From Aphis gossypii (Eukaryota > Arthropoda > Insecta > Hemiptera > Aphididae): DNA of 64,000 nt. Positions 1 to 14,499 of this stretch are shown here, piece by piece. The number at the start of each line of letters is the position of its first letter. Positions within the stretch are counted from its first letter, which is position 1. Position numbers and translations under genes: made by a program. The stretch is taken from assembly GCF_020184175.1 (NCBI RefSeq), contig NC_065532.1, positions 1,550,001 to 1,614,000 of the forward strand. Direction: 5' to 3'. The notes beneath the pieces are model-generated. The model was given only the letters and a program-made list of their open reading frames with translations, made no database searches and was not told where the DNA came from.

Positions 1-3000
1 TATGAGCTATTATTCTTAGTTCCCACTACCCATACACGTTTCGATAATTTAGAAACTACAAAATTCATCAAAATGTTTAAAAAATAATCTGCTTAATATA
101 ATTGACTAAAAAGAATTAGTTATCATTTTTAAAAAGACGGTTGTATCACCCCATATGCTAAACACTTCTTATAAATAGTATAAAAATCTAAATAATTGAA
201 AATAATATAATTCTTAAATATACTCAAAAATTCTAAAAATCAGAATTTGAATAAATTCATTATTAATAAAAAATATAATACTTATTTGATGACTTACCAT
301 TTATAGATGTACATTGTACATTATAGACTATAAGTATTATTATAGTACTAGGATAGGGAAATGTCAATTTGGGTAATTGTATTTTAAAGTTTTTTAATAA
401 ATAATTTAAGACATATTATAGGTTTACTGGTATACTCGTAGTCTTACAGTAGGTACTCAAGTAATAATTAAGTAGGTACTAATGCATTATTTTGATTACC
501 TATAGGCTATAACTAAATCTTATAGCTCGATAACTAATACATACTATACACTGATAATAAATTATCTTAAGCTATATTTCACACAATTATATAGACTAGG
601 TATAGTACAAAAATAATTTTCGTCGCGTATAATATAGTATGCCTAATAAATAATAATATCTGTAATATTATCTGTAAGTATAATATCATATTGTCTATTG
701 ACTATTTATGTTGTACTATTTCTGAAGAGATTTGACCACCCGCAAAATAAGTTTCACTCTTCGGCCACGCAAATAGTAATATTATTATTGTGAACTAGAC
801 GTGCTGCAGATATATCGCGGCGGTTAAGATTACCGGCCACGGAGCGTCGTCGGCCGAGCGCGACAATTGGACGGCAGGTCGGCAGATCGGCGGAACGGGA
901 GCGCCCGACCGTATAGTCGAGAAAAAAATATAATGTAATATTATTATAAATTCACGTGATGCATTTCCCGTAAAAAACCGAGACGGTATATGTAGTTATA
1001 AGCAAAAATTATATTGCAATTGAAATCTTCATATTATTATTAGGTATAGTTTTTCCAGTTCTTTTAGTTTAAATAAGTATCTGCCTGTAATAAATGTGTT
1101 TTTCTTCGGTGTTTTCATACATTAAATATCATTGTTATTCACAATATTTAATATAATATGTATAGCGCTGAAACGGACGATTTTTGAGCGTGGGCTTTTA
1201 CCTTGACGATAACATTGAGGGGCACAAAGAATGCATGGGACTTCTGAAAAAATAATTTTCTATAAATTTAAATCACGCGAATACATGCATAAAACAATTA
1301 TGAAACTATTTTAATAAAAAAAAAAATAAGTAGGTGTACCTGATGCCTTAAAATAGTTTGAAAAAACATTAAAACAAGTTTTAATTGTTGTATTTTCTTA
1401 AATAATCTATCACAGAATACAAAAAAACCGTGAGTGTTGCTTCTTACTAATCATAGTTTTTTAGATAGGAGCAAGTATGAAGTATCGAGTGTACAATATG
1501 ATGATCGAGAACATTTTCATGTATATATTTCAAGTTTTAATATCAAAATGAATTCTGTTTATTGTATATGCTATAAAATGAATATTATAAGAGTAGATAC
1601 ATATAATAATATTATACATGTAACTTTACATAAATTCAACAATAATGTAGTTTGTATATCTATATAATATATTATATAACTTCTGTTCTTCTGGTGAATT
1701 GTATCCACTATTGTTGTATTGTCTACAACTTACAAGTAAATAACATTGTCATAATTATACCAGTTTCAACAATATTTCCAAATATAGAAAAATGTACAAT
1801 AATAATGTTCACTATACCCCACCCGATCGCCCCTATTTTAAGGGCTGGACTGTCCCTGACGATGATATATATTGTTTTCATATAATAAATTTCAACAATA
1901 TAAGTTGTGTGTGATGGTACAACAATAAAAGTATTAGTACCTATTTTTCCAATATAATATGTAAACAATATTATATTGTTTAAGTGATCAATGTTCAGTC
2001 TGTTTCATATTATTATTTACAATATAGATACACTTAGCACTCATATTAATCGTGTATTTTCATTTTCCAAGTCAATAGGTATATACAATGATAATAACTA
2101 TAGAATTTATACAAAATACACTAATATAATATAGTATTATAGCTCGCAGATATGTGCCTATATTATAATGTGGACGTTATATGTTCAAAGTTCGTTTCCC
2201 TAGCTATATATTAACTATATTAAAATAACGAATAAAAAATAATTCAGGCTTTTATATAGACATCACTGTATTTCAGAATTTAGATATTATGCCCAGTTCT
2301 CCAAATAATTTCTCGACGTACTGTTTAGTACAACGTCTTATAATCGATATGGTAATATATATTTAAGTGTATATATCTCTACTAAACACGTTACATTTTA
2401 TATTTTAGACAGAGCTAGGAATATATTCTTGAATGTGGTGTATGATTAAAAAGTTTGAAAATTGAACACGATATTTCTCGTCAAATATGTGTTCTTAAAA
2501 CAATTTAAATATATCAAAAATACAGTTACAATTTTTTTTAATAATCGTTTTAACTTGAGATATTGTTAAAATTGGATATTAATCGAAAAATATGTCCTTT
2601 TTCTTTAACAATTGTAGATATTGTTAGTTAAAATTAAACATCATTCTACAGTACGTTTGGTATTGAGCTTATAATAATTATATCTGTGTATTATGTTTTT
2701 GGGGGAAAATATTTCCACATTCTCTTTACCAAATTAAGATAATACTAATAATAAGATAGAACAAAATATTTATAGAAATAAATCCTTAATCCATTTGCCT
2801 TCTTTATTTGTTTTTTTGTAAATAATTTTGTATCGTATTAAACTCAAAATATTTTATAACGTCCATTTGATGCTACATAGGTATTATAAATGACGACCGA
2901 CAAAATATATTTGAAACCTATAATTAAGTACATAGCATAACGAGTTCCCCATTTTTGAAGTCAATTTTTTAATAAACATATAATATGACATCCGATCCAG

Positions 3001-6000
3001 ATGGCAACAATGTAAAATTCTGTTGGCTATAGTCACTATCCGTATGATAATTAATCCAAATGTTGGTGGCAATAACATTATTTACAATCTGCAAACTTTA
3101 ACCATATTTGGTGTACGGTACGTCGGTACAATTTATACTTTATACATAAAATAACAAATAGGTATACACAATGCACTCATACTCAACACCTTTCCAAACG
3201 AATATACATATGTGCGAACATAATATTATGTTTTACATTTTCATACCTAGGAAGGTATATATGTAATGGAAAAACACGTCATTATTGTGCAAATCATTAC
3301 CTAAGCTTTATAATTCCCTTCTACTTTCGTGGTGCCCAAAGATCGACGACGACATACCTATATAATAGTATAATATATTATGTTATTTTATTATGATTAT
3401 CGTTCTCTTGTATATACAGTAATTCCATTATCATTAATAACATAATACGACATCGAAATTGTAGTATTAAGTTTTAAGTAGTCTATAGTATATACTATAT
3501 ATGATAGTGCATATACCTATTACATATAATATATGACCTACCTATACATTATAATAACAATATTATATACCTATTATACTATAATATATAATATAGTGAA
3601 TAATCGTTTTGCACGAGTTTTCCGTCGTGGCGATGTACATCATTATTATATTATATTGAAACGTAGCTTAGGTACCTATATTATATAATTTTAAGTTGAG
3701 AATCTCTCTTTATCTCTCTCTCGCCAAAACGTTTACAATTATTTTCATTTGGTTTTTATCATATGCAAGACTCGTTTAAAAAATATGCAATATTCTTCTC
3801 AAAAATATTATTATTCGTTTGGTCCTTTTAAATTATTACCATTATAAACACAAGTGCATATTGTAACGACTACCTATATAGTGTGTATTCGAATAACCTA
3901 TCCACTAATAGTTTTTATAAATATTTTAATACATTATATGAAGTGTTTAAGCAAATATGGAAACATTTCTCCAAGAGAACCTTTTTAAATAATACCCCTC
4001 AGCAGATGAGATAATAATGGTACACCCATATTGAAAAAAATAATCATTCTGATAAATATGTTAATAATACATAATTACATTCATTGTAAAAAGTATTAAT
4101 GATTAATGAATAATTGTTTTATTAGGTATACTAAGACTTTAAGCATTGAGCTTTATTCTACTCCTATTTTGAACGACTTTGTATAGTATAAAACTATAAT
4201 GTAGGTTTGATTAGGTTAGCTAGTAGGACAATCAGTACAGTAAGTCAGTAAACTTAGTAGAGATAAATAAACTAAGGGTTTTCGAAATAAATGGTTATCG
4301 CAAAATGCTTAAAATTAAATGAAACAAAATGAATAATGAACAATAAATGAATTACAATGTAAGTTTCCTGACCTATATAATAAATACTAGATATAGTAAT
4401 GAAGAATGAAGACCGACTACAAAAGACTATAGTTTCGTAAATACTAAATGTTAATCGTGTTTTTATTATTTATTAATTATTAAGTATTATTAATTATGAT
4501 ATTAGGTATACTCGCGATCTTATGATGTATTATAGGTAAATTTATGCTATTATTATGGGATGATGTTCACCTGGTACGAGTATATAATAATAATACTAAT
4601 AATAATGACTATTTCAAAACGAACGACGAGTGCAATCATTGGTCTATGTCGAAAAATAAAAACACACAGGTAATAAAATGTATAAAAAAAATATATATAT
4701 ATATATATGTATTAAAATGTCATCATGTAGGACGTGGGTAGGTATGACGAATAAATTACGACGTAGACAGCTAGACGTGACGATTACAAAATGTGAATTA
4801 CACAGCAAATTTATATGACTAAAGATATCTTAACGTACATATTATTACCTATGATTGTTTTAACAATTAAAACCCTTATTATTTCAGTAGATGTTGGATT
4901 TTTTTCTTCCAAAAACTTATATAATTTTGATTATGAATTACATTTTCGTCAGCATTACTTATCTTAAAAAACTTCCAAAATTTGACTATAGTCTATATTA
5001 TAAAATAATAAGTATTAAGCAGTAACAATTACTCTCGTATCAAGACTGAGCGGACAAGATATTAATATTATTGATATTATGAATAATATATATATTTAAT
5101 AATAATAATAGCTTAATATTCAAGTCAATTTTCACAGGTCACATATTATATTTTTTCCTATTATTCGATCATTAATTAGATCACATACACACGCCTGCGT
5201 ATTATAATGGTTTAATGGGTATATTATACTCGTAATATAAAATACATTAACCAGAGGAATGGTTTTGCACGAGGTAGATATCTGCCTCTATATTATTCTC
5301 GTATACCTACCACCTATAATACTACATAATATACACCTACCTAGTACCTACCTACAACTTACCAGCTATATGCCTATTATATATACCTACTGACTTTGCT
5401 ATACACAAGAGTACTACTTTTATTCCTTATCATTTTTTTTTCTTATTTCTTGTTTCTCTCTCCTGTCCGCTAGCATTTTTATATTAAAAAAAATACACGT
5501 TATAAATCAGGTTTGCAAGAATCTGGTTCACGTTTAGTCGGAAAATAATTACGGATAACTTAGTCTATCGGCGGCAACCGCCACGAGATGTACCGCTGAG
5601 ATTTATATATACAATTGCCGCACACATCTTCACAATAGATATATATGTGACATTTTTTTATTCACTTCGCACACATATTATAGATATTGATATATACAAA
5701 AGTAATTGTGAAGGTCGCTATTGCCGCTTACCGTGCAGTGTTATTATTACTCAAGAATAATATAAATATAATACATATTATTTCGTTTTTTCTTTTAACT
5801 TTAAATCGCGACATGGGCGTAATTGTTGGCCATTATTCACCGTGGTGACAATGAGACGTGTCCTCTTCATCCATTCCAATCTCCTTATACTACATAACTC
5901 ATAAGCGATGAATGTATTATAATGTATAAGACTAAGACACACTGTGTGAAAAACAATAATAGATAAGGACCTACCACCTGTGTTATATTTCCGGTTATTA

Positions 6001-8468
6001 AAATCTGTGGAAAATTAGTTTCGAAAATAGCTTACTATATTAGAATAATAGAATAATAATACTTTCAAAATTCAAAGTAGATGGTAAATATATTAATGCG
6101 CATTATATTTTATAATTCATCCATACCTATGCCATGGGTGGATAACTGCTGTAAGGTGATTTCTTTGAGAACGGTAAACTCGAGACAGCAAATTTCTACC
6201 TGAGGCGCTTATTATTATATTATTATACGTATCTGATTTAATGAATAAGAATTAGCTAGATTTTAATGAATATTTTTAACTCTATAATATGAGCTGGTTC
6301 AATAGTTAATTTTTTACACTAATATTTTATAAAAACTTAAAACGTCATATTATATGATACAGCCAAACCTAACCATATAGGTACAAACTACAATTAATGG
6401 TACAATTTTAACGTTTTGGCGCCAAAGCGTAAATTTCGAAGTTCAATAAATGCTAAAATGCATAATATAATTAATTAAACTCATGTATTTATGGATGATT
6501 ATTGTTTATTAAATATAAAATTAAGAATAAGAAATATAAAATTATTAAGTGATTATTGCCTAACGTCAGTATAGTATTATTGATTTAAAAATAATACCAC
6601 TAAACTTTATACAATTGCATGCAATAGTTTTTAAAATAATTAAAACATTGACACAAATAATTAAAAAAAATCATTAATTTTTGGTTTTTTAAAATTTTAA
6701 TACTCTAATATGCTCGTAAAAAATAATACATTAACGCGTTAAAAACATTGTTATTATATACACATGCCTTATTTAAGCTTCGTTAACTAATGAAGTAAAT
6801 AAACTAAAGCCATTTAAGGACGTCTTAAACTAACCTAACGCAAATCGCGTGAGAATTGATCGTTTGACAACATTTCCTTACGTAGCTCATTATAATGTGT
6901 ATAAATTTTAATAACATTCATATGACGTATTAACATACACTTATGACTGATGTTTGATGACTATAAGTATATTTAATACTTAACAATCGTATCGTATCTA
7001 TTTTTTCGATTTATGAAAACATTAAAAACTGTAGATCGCTGAGCGATGTAACCTAAACCTAACCTATTTCATGACAATATTACTTATTCTTAGCAAATAA
7101 TAAATATATGGAATAAAGTATTATGCTTATAGGATATATTTAAAAATTCATGGAGTACGTGATCTATAACATCTAATAACAAAAATATTCATGATTTAAT
7201 CGTAGTGTTTTGTATCTACTATAAGTATACGCGTATACGCCAAATAATAATTGATGCTGTATAAGCACTCGCATTTATAGTCGTCTTCTACATCTACCTA
7301 TGCATAAGTATATACTATATACCTATATTATATTTTAGATTTAAAATTTGACATATAATATAGAAAAATGCTTTCCTACGGCTCATATATCGATGGCTAG
7401 CCTCATTATTTTGTCACTAAATTGATTAAAATGCGTGAAAAAAAAGAAAAACAATTTATTTTTACTTTTATATTATAGTTGAAAGATATTTATATTATTT
7501 TATACACTATTGTATATTATATTGTATAAATTACGACCAAAACACATTATTACACACATAGCTGTAATGAACGTGGGCATACAAATACACTTGCATGAAA
7601 GGATTGAAAGGGAGCCGGGGATAGTGTGTCAGTAAAATAACCATCACATATTTTGTGCGCGAGATTTTCATCGTATCTATGTGTACTTATCTACATATTA
7701 TACACTCTTTACACGCCAATATACAGGTAAAAAGTAAAAACACTAAACTATATTACCTATTATTTAATCATAGTAAATGAAAGAGTCATTGTCGCTCGTA
7801 GTGGGCAGTCATCTTGACAGATTCATGAAAAAAAATATGTATGTTAATTTAGTATTAGTCTATTATTCTTATCAAACCTTACTATTTTTGGACATAATTA
7901 TTTTCTATATTAAACTTGAACATTATTTTAAATAATTTTAAACATTTACGAATTATCTATATAGAATATTATTCGATATATTTATTCAGCTAAACAAATT
8001 TTACTAGATACTATCATGAAAGTAGGATAAGTCTATGAAAATATATATATATATTAAGGTATTTAGTTTTAATTTATTATTATATGAATATATAAATCTA
8101 AATATTTGATGTGAAAGGTATATTCATATTTGTACAAATAAAAACTAGCAAATGTCAAATAAAACCAAAGGTATAAATTAATGTAAATAATTATAGTTAG
8201 TTCAATTTAAAGAGAATGTCAAAAATCATCGTAGAAAATATAAATTATATAATACATTAATTGTCTTTTTGATCAGTTTATATCCAAACAATATAAAATA
8301 TTATAATATAAATTAATCAAGTATAGAAAAAACATATTAATGATCCATTTGTTTTAAATTACGATTCAAACTAGGATTAGAATTGGCCTAAAAATCGTAA
8401 ACATACGTTTATCTTCAAAAATAATAACAGGCTCGAATAAACATATCTTTCCTTTTGTGTGTTTACAG
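1..8468. other. Non-coding AT-rich region upstream of the PDZ gene
   Basis: No reading frame here has coding character: the open frames are short, AT-driven and lack recognisable motifs. The stretch carries many simple A/T runs and short 'taggtacctac' strings. The only compositional landmark is a CpG-rich patch at 778-912. The next exon opens directly after a splice acceptor at 8469, so at least part of this region is probably intron or 5' leader of the PDZ gene. I see no RNA gene and no delimited transposon. Confidence 0.5.
778..912. promoter_or_regulatory. CpG-rich patch, candidate promoter or 5' exon
   Basis: About 130 bases are strongly enriched in CG dinucleotides (cgcggcgg, gcgtcgtcggccgagcgcg, ggcggaacgggagcgcccgacc) in otherwise very AT-rich sequence. 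Such islands often mark promoters or 5' UTR exons of insect genes. The first coding exon seen downstream (8469) needs an upstream exon, so this could be its promoter or leader. No TATA box or initiator is decisive and the orientation is inferred. Confidence 0.3.
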
Positions 8469-11400
8469 AGTGTGATGCGGCTTTGGAACGACCGGAGAAC
8501 CTGACGCCGAGCTGTAAACCAGATCATTTATACAGCGACGGCGGTTGCGGTGACGGCGACAGAGGAGGATCGATGACAATGAAGTCGACGCATACGGTGG
8601 CTGCGGAACCGTCCAGTAGAACGGACTCGGAAACGGATTCGGATGGTTCGAGAAACTTTATTACGACGATGACACCGAAAAGAACCACTTCGGGCAGGAC
8701 GGACGAGGTGTGCAACCGGAGCGTGCGAGATAAAATAGCTATGTTCTCACGAGCCACGGCTACGGCGGCGGGCGGGGAAAAAAAAGATTCATCATCATCA
8801 GCTTACTCGACGGCCTCTGCAGACTCGTCTCCGGCAGCATCTCCAAAGGCTGTGGCGTACAGCACTCTACAACGCAAACCACCACCTCAACGCCCGCAAC
8901 AGCAACAATATTCAACCACGGCGAGCCCGTCGTGGAGCGCACCGGTGCAGCAGCAGACTGCAGACCATCGGCGGTCTCAGAGTCTCGTCGAGCAACCCTA
9001 CAGCAAGTACTTCAACACGATGAACGCGTACGCGGAAATGGGACGGTCATCGTTGAACGCTTTGATTGAACAACGTCGGCGAAGCATGTCCAAGCTCAGA
9101 GGATTGGTGATACCGGAGAAAGTGGTGCCGGGGTCCGGAACCGGTGTCGGTGTCGGGGACGGCACAGTTAGCGGCGGCAGCACAGACGAGTCGCAGCTGC
9201 ATCCGGCTGCGATTCCCGATTTACCGCTGGTGATCAAAATCCCACAATCGGAAAACGATGACGACGACACGGACGCCGCTGTATTATGTCCACCCATCAA
9301 GACGTACGTTAACGAACCTGCAAAAATAACGGTGACAAGACGTGTTAACCCGGTATTGCGGCAGTCATTTATGGTCGTCCCTGTGCTGACGCCGGCGTCA
9401 GTGACGGAACAACGTCGTCCGTCATCTGCGTCCAGTTCACCGTCGTCGTCGTCGTCTTCCTCATCTACATCGTCGTCGTTGAACTCAAGCAGAGAGGAAC
9501 TCAGGCACATACATGACGAACGACCGCTGTCATCTGACAAGTCGTCTAATAAGGGTTCGTTTAAAGCAGACAGTGATGAAGACTCGGCGCTCAGCTCTAG
9601 TCGATCGAGTACGTCGCTCCAACAGTATTCTCCCGCTTCGTCACCGTCACTTGAATCACAGCAGCAACAGCCGCCACCACTACCATCAACGTCGCCGCCA
9701 CCGCCGTCGACCACAAACATGGCTATCCCCAACCACAATAACCCGTCTGCGTGTGACACCGGAAAACGTGTGCTGAAAGCCGAGAGCGTGGAGGCTATCA
9801 ACCGAAAAAACGTCCTCTGCTCGGCGAGGATCAGCAGCGGCAAACCGGAACCTCAGGCAGTTTTGCCGTCATCTCTCACCAATAACTACGCGTACAAGAC
9901 CGAATACTTGCCGAACAACCATCACTATCACCAGCATAATCATCAACAACAACAACTTTCAGACGGTCCAGCGTTGAAATCAGCCAAGTCCGGGCCGGTG
10001 TTTGCCACCGGAACAGCAATCATCAATAGGTATACACACAACCGAATGTCATCAGTGGAGTCTACAACAAGTGACGATTCTTCCATGCAATACGTAGTAA
10101 ACGCCGAACCGTTCGGCAGCATCAGCTCACTGGCGTCCTCCACCAGTCTGATTTCACAACAGGAACTACAGCAACTCATCGACGACGCCAATCAAACTCT
10201 AGAAGAAAACAATAGTGGTTGTAATGGAATTGCCGCATTAACCACGAACCCCCTGCAATCGGTCGAAGTGACTGTGGTTATCCTGCACCGGGACATGGCC
10301 ACTAGTAGTGTGGGTATCACGTTAGCTGGCGGTGCAGATTATGAAACGAAAGAAATAACGGTTAGTACAAAACCTATCATTTGAAGTTTGCACTTATCAT
10401 TATTGCTGTTGCCATCGCCATAAATGTAATTATATTTTCTGGTAGTAGGCATAGAGGTTTCTCTATAACTGTCTTTATCAGTGGTTCCCAACCTTTTTCA
10501 TTCTACGCCCCCCTTATAAATTTACTAAAATCTCATCCCCCCCTTAAATGTATAGTCGTTTTTTATTTTTTGTGAGGTGTATAAATTATAAATCATATAA
10601 AATAACTATATATTATATAAATATACAATATACAACTATTTACTTTTATTATTTTCATAATTTTAAAAATGTATTATAAATCACTTATGAAGTAATAATA
10701 TTAAGTATAAGAAAAAATTATTGAATATAAAAACAAAAATATTAATATAACATATACAAAACGACGGTATTAAAAGTGCGACTTGACTAACGTGCAACTA
10801 TAATAATAAACATGAAGTCGAGTCTACAAAAAACATTTCAACGCATGCTCTATCTGGATTGTAATATCCGTTATCGGAGGCAAACAGATAGCCGTGAGTC
10901 ATGTGAATCAAACTTCGACACTGTGTATCTATTAATATTAGATTAAATGCGAAAAGATCTATCGTTATATGTAATATATATTTGTTATCGATGTGCTATA
11001 ATCTTAAAATGAATACAGTGATTTCAATTGTACACATTATACTGGTCTTTGTCATCCGATTCTTAATCACACAGTTTTACGGTTGTTTTTTTTCATTTTT
11101 CACGCCTGTGAATGAGTACTATACTATATTATGATATATAAGCTTATCATTGTTTAATCAATGAAAGACAAATACCTAACACATTGTCCGAGAATACCAC
11201 ATCATTAATCTTATTAATCACAGGTTCCTTGTAAGTATAGCAACAAGGCATATAGCTAGGATTTTATTTATTGGTAAAAGAGGGAGGGGGGTTTAAATAA
11301 TTTTGAATACAATTTTTATTTTTTACATTATTCATGTACAAAACCTTACATTTAAAAAAAAATAGGGGAGAGTTTCCAGACCTTATGAACCTGTTATGGA

Positions 11401-14041
11401 TATACGCCGGAAAGAAACAATTGTATAATATGATTATACAACAATTATATATAAATAAAAATTGATTATACTTACATACATTAATATGAAATGGATATTG
11501 GATATATTAATAGAAAACTTTGATAAAATAATTAAGTAAAACGCATTATCGTCAGATATTGGGATCGGTTATATTCATCTATAAGGCTATAAGCCAGTGA
11601 AACATACAATTATACTCACGTGACAAACATTAATAAGTGTTAACCACTTATAGATTTATCAAAATATATAATTGTGCACAATGCTCAAAATTGTATAATA
11701 TACCAATGAATTTGTTTTCGTGTAGGTGTATAAAGTACTGGCTGGAAGTCCGGCTGATAAAGACGGCCGCATCCGAAAAGGCGATCGCATATTATCAATA
11801 AACGGAAAAAGTATGAAAGGAATCACACATCGAGAATCATTAGCAATACTTAAAGTAAAATTGAACCAATATCACGCTTTCAAACATTAACTACCTAATT
11901 AATTTTATTTTTATTTTTTAGGCACCTAGGTCCGAAGTAGTGTTAGTAATATCTAGATGCAAGTCAGATACGATCACTGAATCTGTTGGGTTACACCAAT
12001 CTGCAGACCTCATGACTTCAACCAAAAATGGTAATAAACAGAGGGTTCAGTCGAGTAAGATGTCTCAGAAGTCGTGTAGGAAAAATGTACTAATATAAAC
12101 CTAGCAACTTTTTCATCGAAATTAAAACAATTTGGTTCCTATTAAGTTAACTTAGTCACTCAATATCTCCATATTTAAAACAATCGGTACTTCTTTCGAC
12201 CAAATATGTTTAAATAATTTTCTTTTTGTCTACGGTTTCGCGTTTAATATCTTAGAGACCACTGTCTCAAAATTAGTTTAATAAAGCCATTTACCATAAC
12301 CCAGAGAGCACCACGAAGAAGTTGCTTTTATTACTCTCCAAAAGTGTACTGTTTATGTAGATACATTAAAATAATAAATAATTATTATATAATATAAGTA
12401 CAAATTGATGTATTATACTCGATTAAATATATTATCCACTTGGCACTTACAATACTTTCCTTAAGATAAAACTTCAATTAGAAAAATGAAAATAAAATCC
12501 AATAATATAATAATGAAGGGTTAAGTCAGCATGAGTTTATTTAATCTTGGTATTCAACTATACACTCACATGATTAATTAATATATGAACATAAATCCTT
12601 TTTTTTTAACAATGTTAGGTAAAAACAATTAATTAGTAATACCTACTTATCTTTATCATACAATAATTATTTTAATGTAAGTACACTAACGCAATATATT
12701 TTTGAAGAGTAATAGAAACCACCTCTTCGTAGTGCTTTCTAGGTTATGGTAAAAACTTAATTTAATTCATTTTAAAATGTTACTTCCCAAGATTTGAAAT
12801 TTGAAATGTTGGTCAAAAAAATGAAATTATGTTTGGGTGAAAAAAGGAAGGTCATTTTTGGGGGAAAGGAGTATTGTCCCTTCAAAAAGTTCAAACAATT
12901 TCTTTATTAAGTTAAATATAGTAGGTAAATTACATAATATGACATCCCATATTGTTGGTTGATAAGTATAAGAAGGACCCCAGTCTTTCCAATTTTATTA
13001 ATTCGTTAATCATTGTACCTTTACAAAGAAATCATATAATTGCAAGATATTTGGCTATTTAAATCACTAGTATATTAGATATATATTATACGGCATTAAT
13101 TGAATGGCATTGATAATGATATTGATATAACAATTAGTACAAAATTATAAACTCTTAAGTACCATTGTTTTTCTACCATAATGAATTCTCAAATAAATTA
13201 ATATTAGTTATATCTTAAATATATATCTATTATATTTATATAAATACTGGTATAGGTGTAAAAACAAATTAATTTCTTAACTGATGTATACTTTAATACT
13301 TTGATACTTCAATTAACATAGTTAAAAGTGATAATTTTCATAGAAATGACAATAGTAAAAATCAAACCAATTTGTAAAACAATACAGATAATATTTAAGT
13401 GCCGAGATACCTAGAAGTAATATTGTAATATTATAAATGATTTTTAAGATAAAACTTTTGTAAAGAAATTGTAACATATACGTCATATGTATATCTTCTT
13501 AGACACTAATTATTTTTATTTATTACCAACATCCTTATTATATTTTTTTAACTTGCAGATGTCATTGCAAATAGAGTGTTTGGACCATTAACTAAAATAG
13601 TATTATCAAAAGACGGTTCTGGTTTAGGCTTTAGCTTGGAAGGTGGAAAGAATTCACCAACTGGTGACCAACCATTAACAGTGAAAAAGATTTTCACAGG
13701 TTAGTAAATTTACTTAACTTTTGGTTCTAATAACATTAATATTTATTGCAACAAAATATAATATATTAAAACATATTAAATAAATAAGTTCAAAACTTAT
13801 CTAATAAGCATATTATGCTTGGATATGGATGAGCTTAAAATTACATTAATATTTTAACAATGGGTAATTAACTATTTACCCAGGTGGTTGTGCAGAGCAA
13901 TGTGGACAAATATTAGCCGGAGATGAATTGGTTTCAGTAAATGATATAGACGTGACTGGGATGTCACGTACTGAAGCTTGGAATTTAATGAAGAGGCTAG
14001 TAAACGGAACTGTTACACTCTGTATACGACATGTAGTCTAA
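8469..14041 (+). CDS. Pro-interleukin-16-like protein with two C-terminal PDZ domains (5' partial, five exons)
   Basis: Exons read as 8469-10360, 11726-11854, 11922-12030, 13559-13699 and 13884-14041 (stop TAA). All junctions are GT/AG and phases agree (0, 0, 1, 1 after the first exon). The first exon follows an acceptor (tgtttacag) and carries codon positions 2-3, so coding starts upstream; the first in-frame ATG here is 8573. It encodes about 600 low-complexity residues (Ser, Gln and His runs, Pro-rich stretches) with a short helix-like VRDKIAMFS segment. PDZ-A spans exons 1-3, with SVGITLAGG as its peptide-binding loop, then AGSPADKDGRIRKGDRI and HRESLAILK. PDZ-B spans exons 4-5, with GLGFSLEGGKNSPTGDQPL and RTEAWNLM. 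The order, spacing and wording of these two domains match the C-terminal pair of pro-interleukin-16. The likely role is a cytoplasmic scaffold binding C-terminal peptides. The protein ends at PDZ-B (IRHVV). Other multi-PDZ proteins are less likely. Confidence 0.85.
10479..10570. repeat. hAT-type transposon terminus in intron 1 of the PDZ gene
   Basis: The segment begins cagtggttcccaaccttttt, a form common at ends of hAT-family miniature elements, followed by C-rich runs (acgcccccc, atccccccc). I found no matching inverted end (aaaaaggttgggaaccactg) downstream, so the element is truncated or decayed and its far boundary is unknown. Confidence 0.4.
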
Positions 14042-14499
14042 ATACTATTATACTAGCATTAAGCATATAATATATTTTTATTGTTATGAAAATCTAAAAT
14101 TATATATTGTATCTTTATTTATATCTAACTTAAAAAAATAATTTTTAAAAAATTTGTTATATTAATTGGCAATAAAATTATTTTACCATCTTTGTAAAAT
14201 ACAATTTTAATAATAATTATTTAATAAAAAAAGTAGTTAGATTATTGTAAAAAATAATACTATTAGTATGATTTTAATTTATATATAATTTAATTTTAAA
14301 TATTGTGCCATTGTGATTAATGATGAATAGACTATGGTTTACTTAATAATATTATAAATCACAATTCACAACATATAAACATAAACTGATATATTATGTT
14401 CATGTATGTATGTATGTATAATGTATATATAAAATATATGTTATTGGTAAACATTAATAACACATACAAATAGTGAGTAGCTACATTTTGTATCACTTA
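14042..14499. terminator. Shared 3' region between convergent PDZ and TUFM genes
   Basis: The PDZ stop (14041) and the EF-Tu stop (14500, minus strand) face each other across 458 bases. The plus strand has AATAAA at 14171-14176, 130 bases after the PDZ stop, and again near 14222. Reverse-complement TTTATT signals also occur, so the two transcripts' 3' UTRs may overlap. A short (atgt)n tract lies near 14403. The choice of poly(A) site is inferred. Confidence 0.4.

Noticed and set aside
8998..9843. 281-codon open frame on the minus strand
   Set aside because: It lies opposite the PDZ-gene exon; its Asp, Gly and Cys runs are reverse translations of Ser, Gln and Pro codon runs and it has no domain.
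10479..11045. Complete hAT MITE with gtctttat / gtctttgt duplication
   Set aside because: The right side ends attatactg and does not pair with the left end cagtggttccc, so the match of flanks is probably chance.
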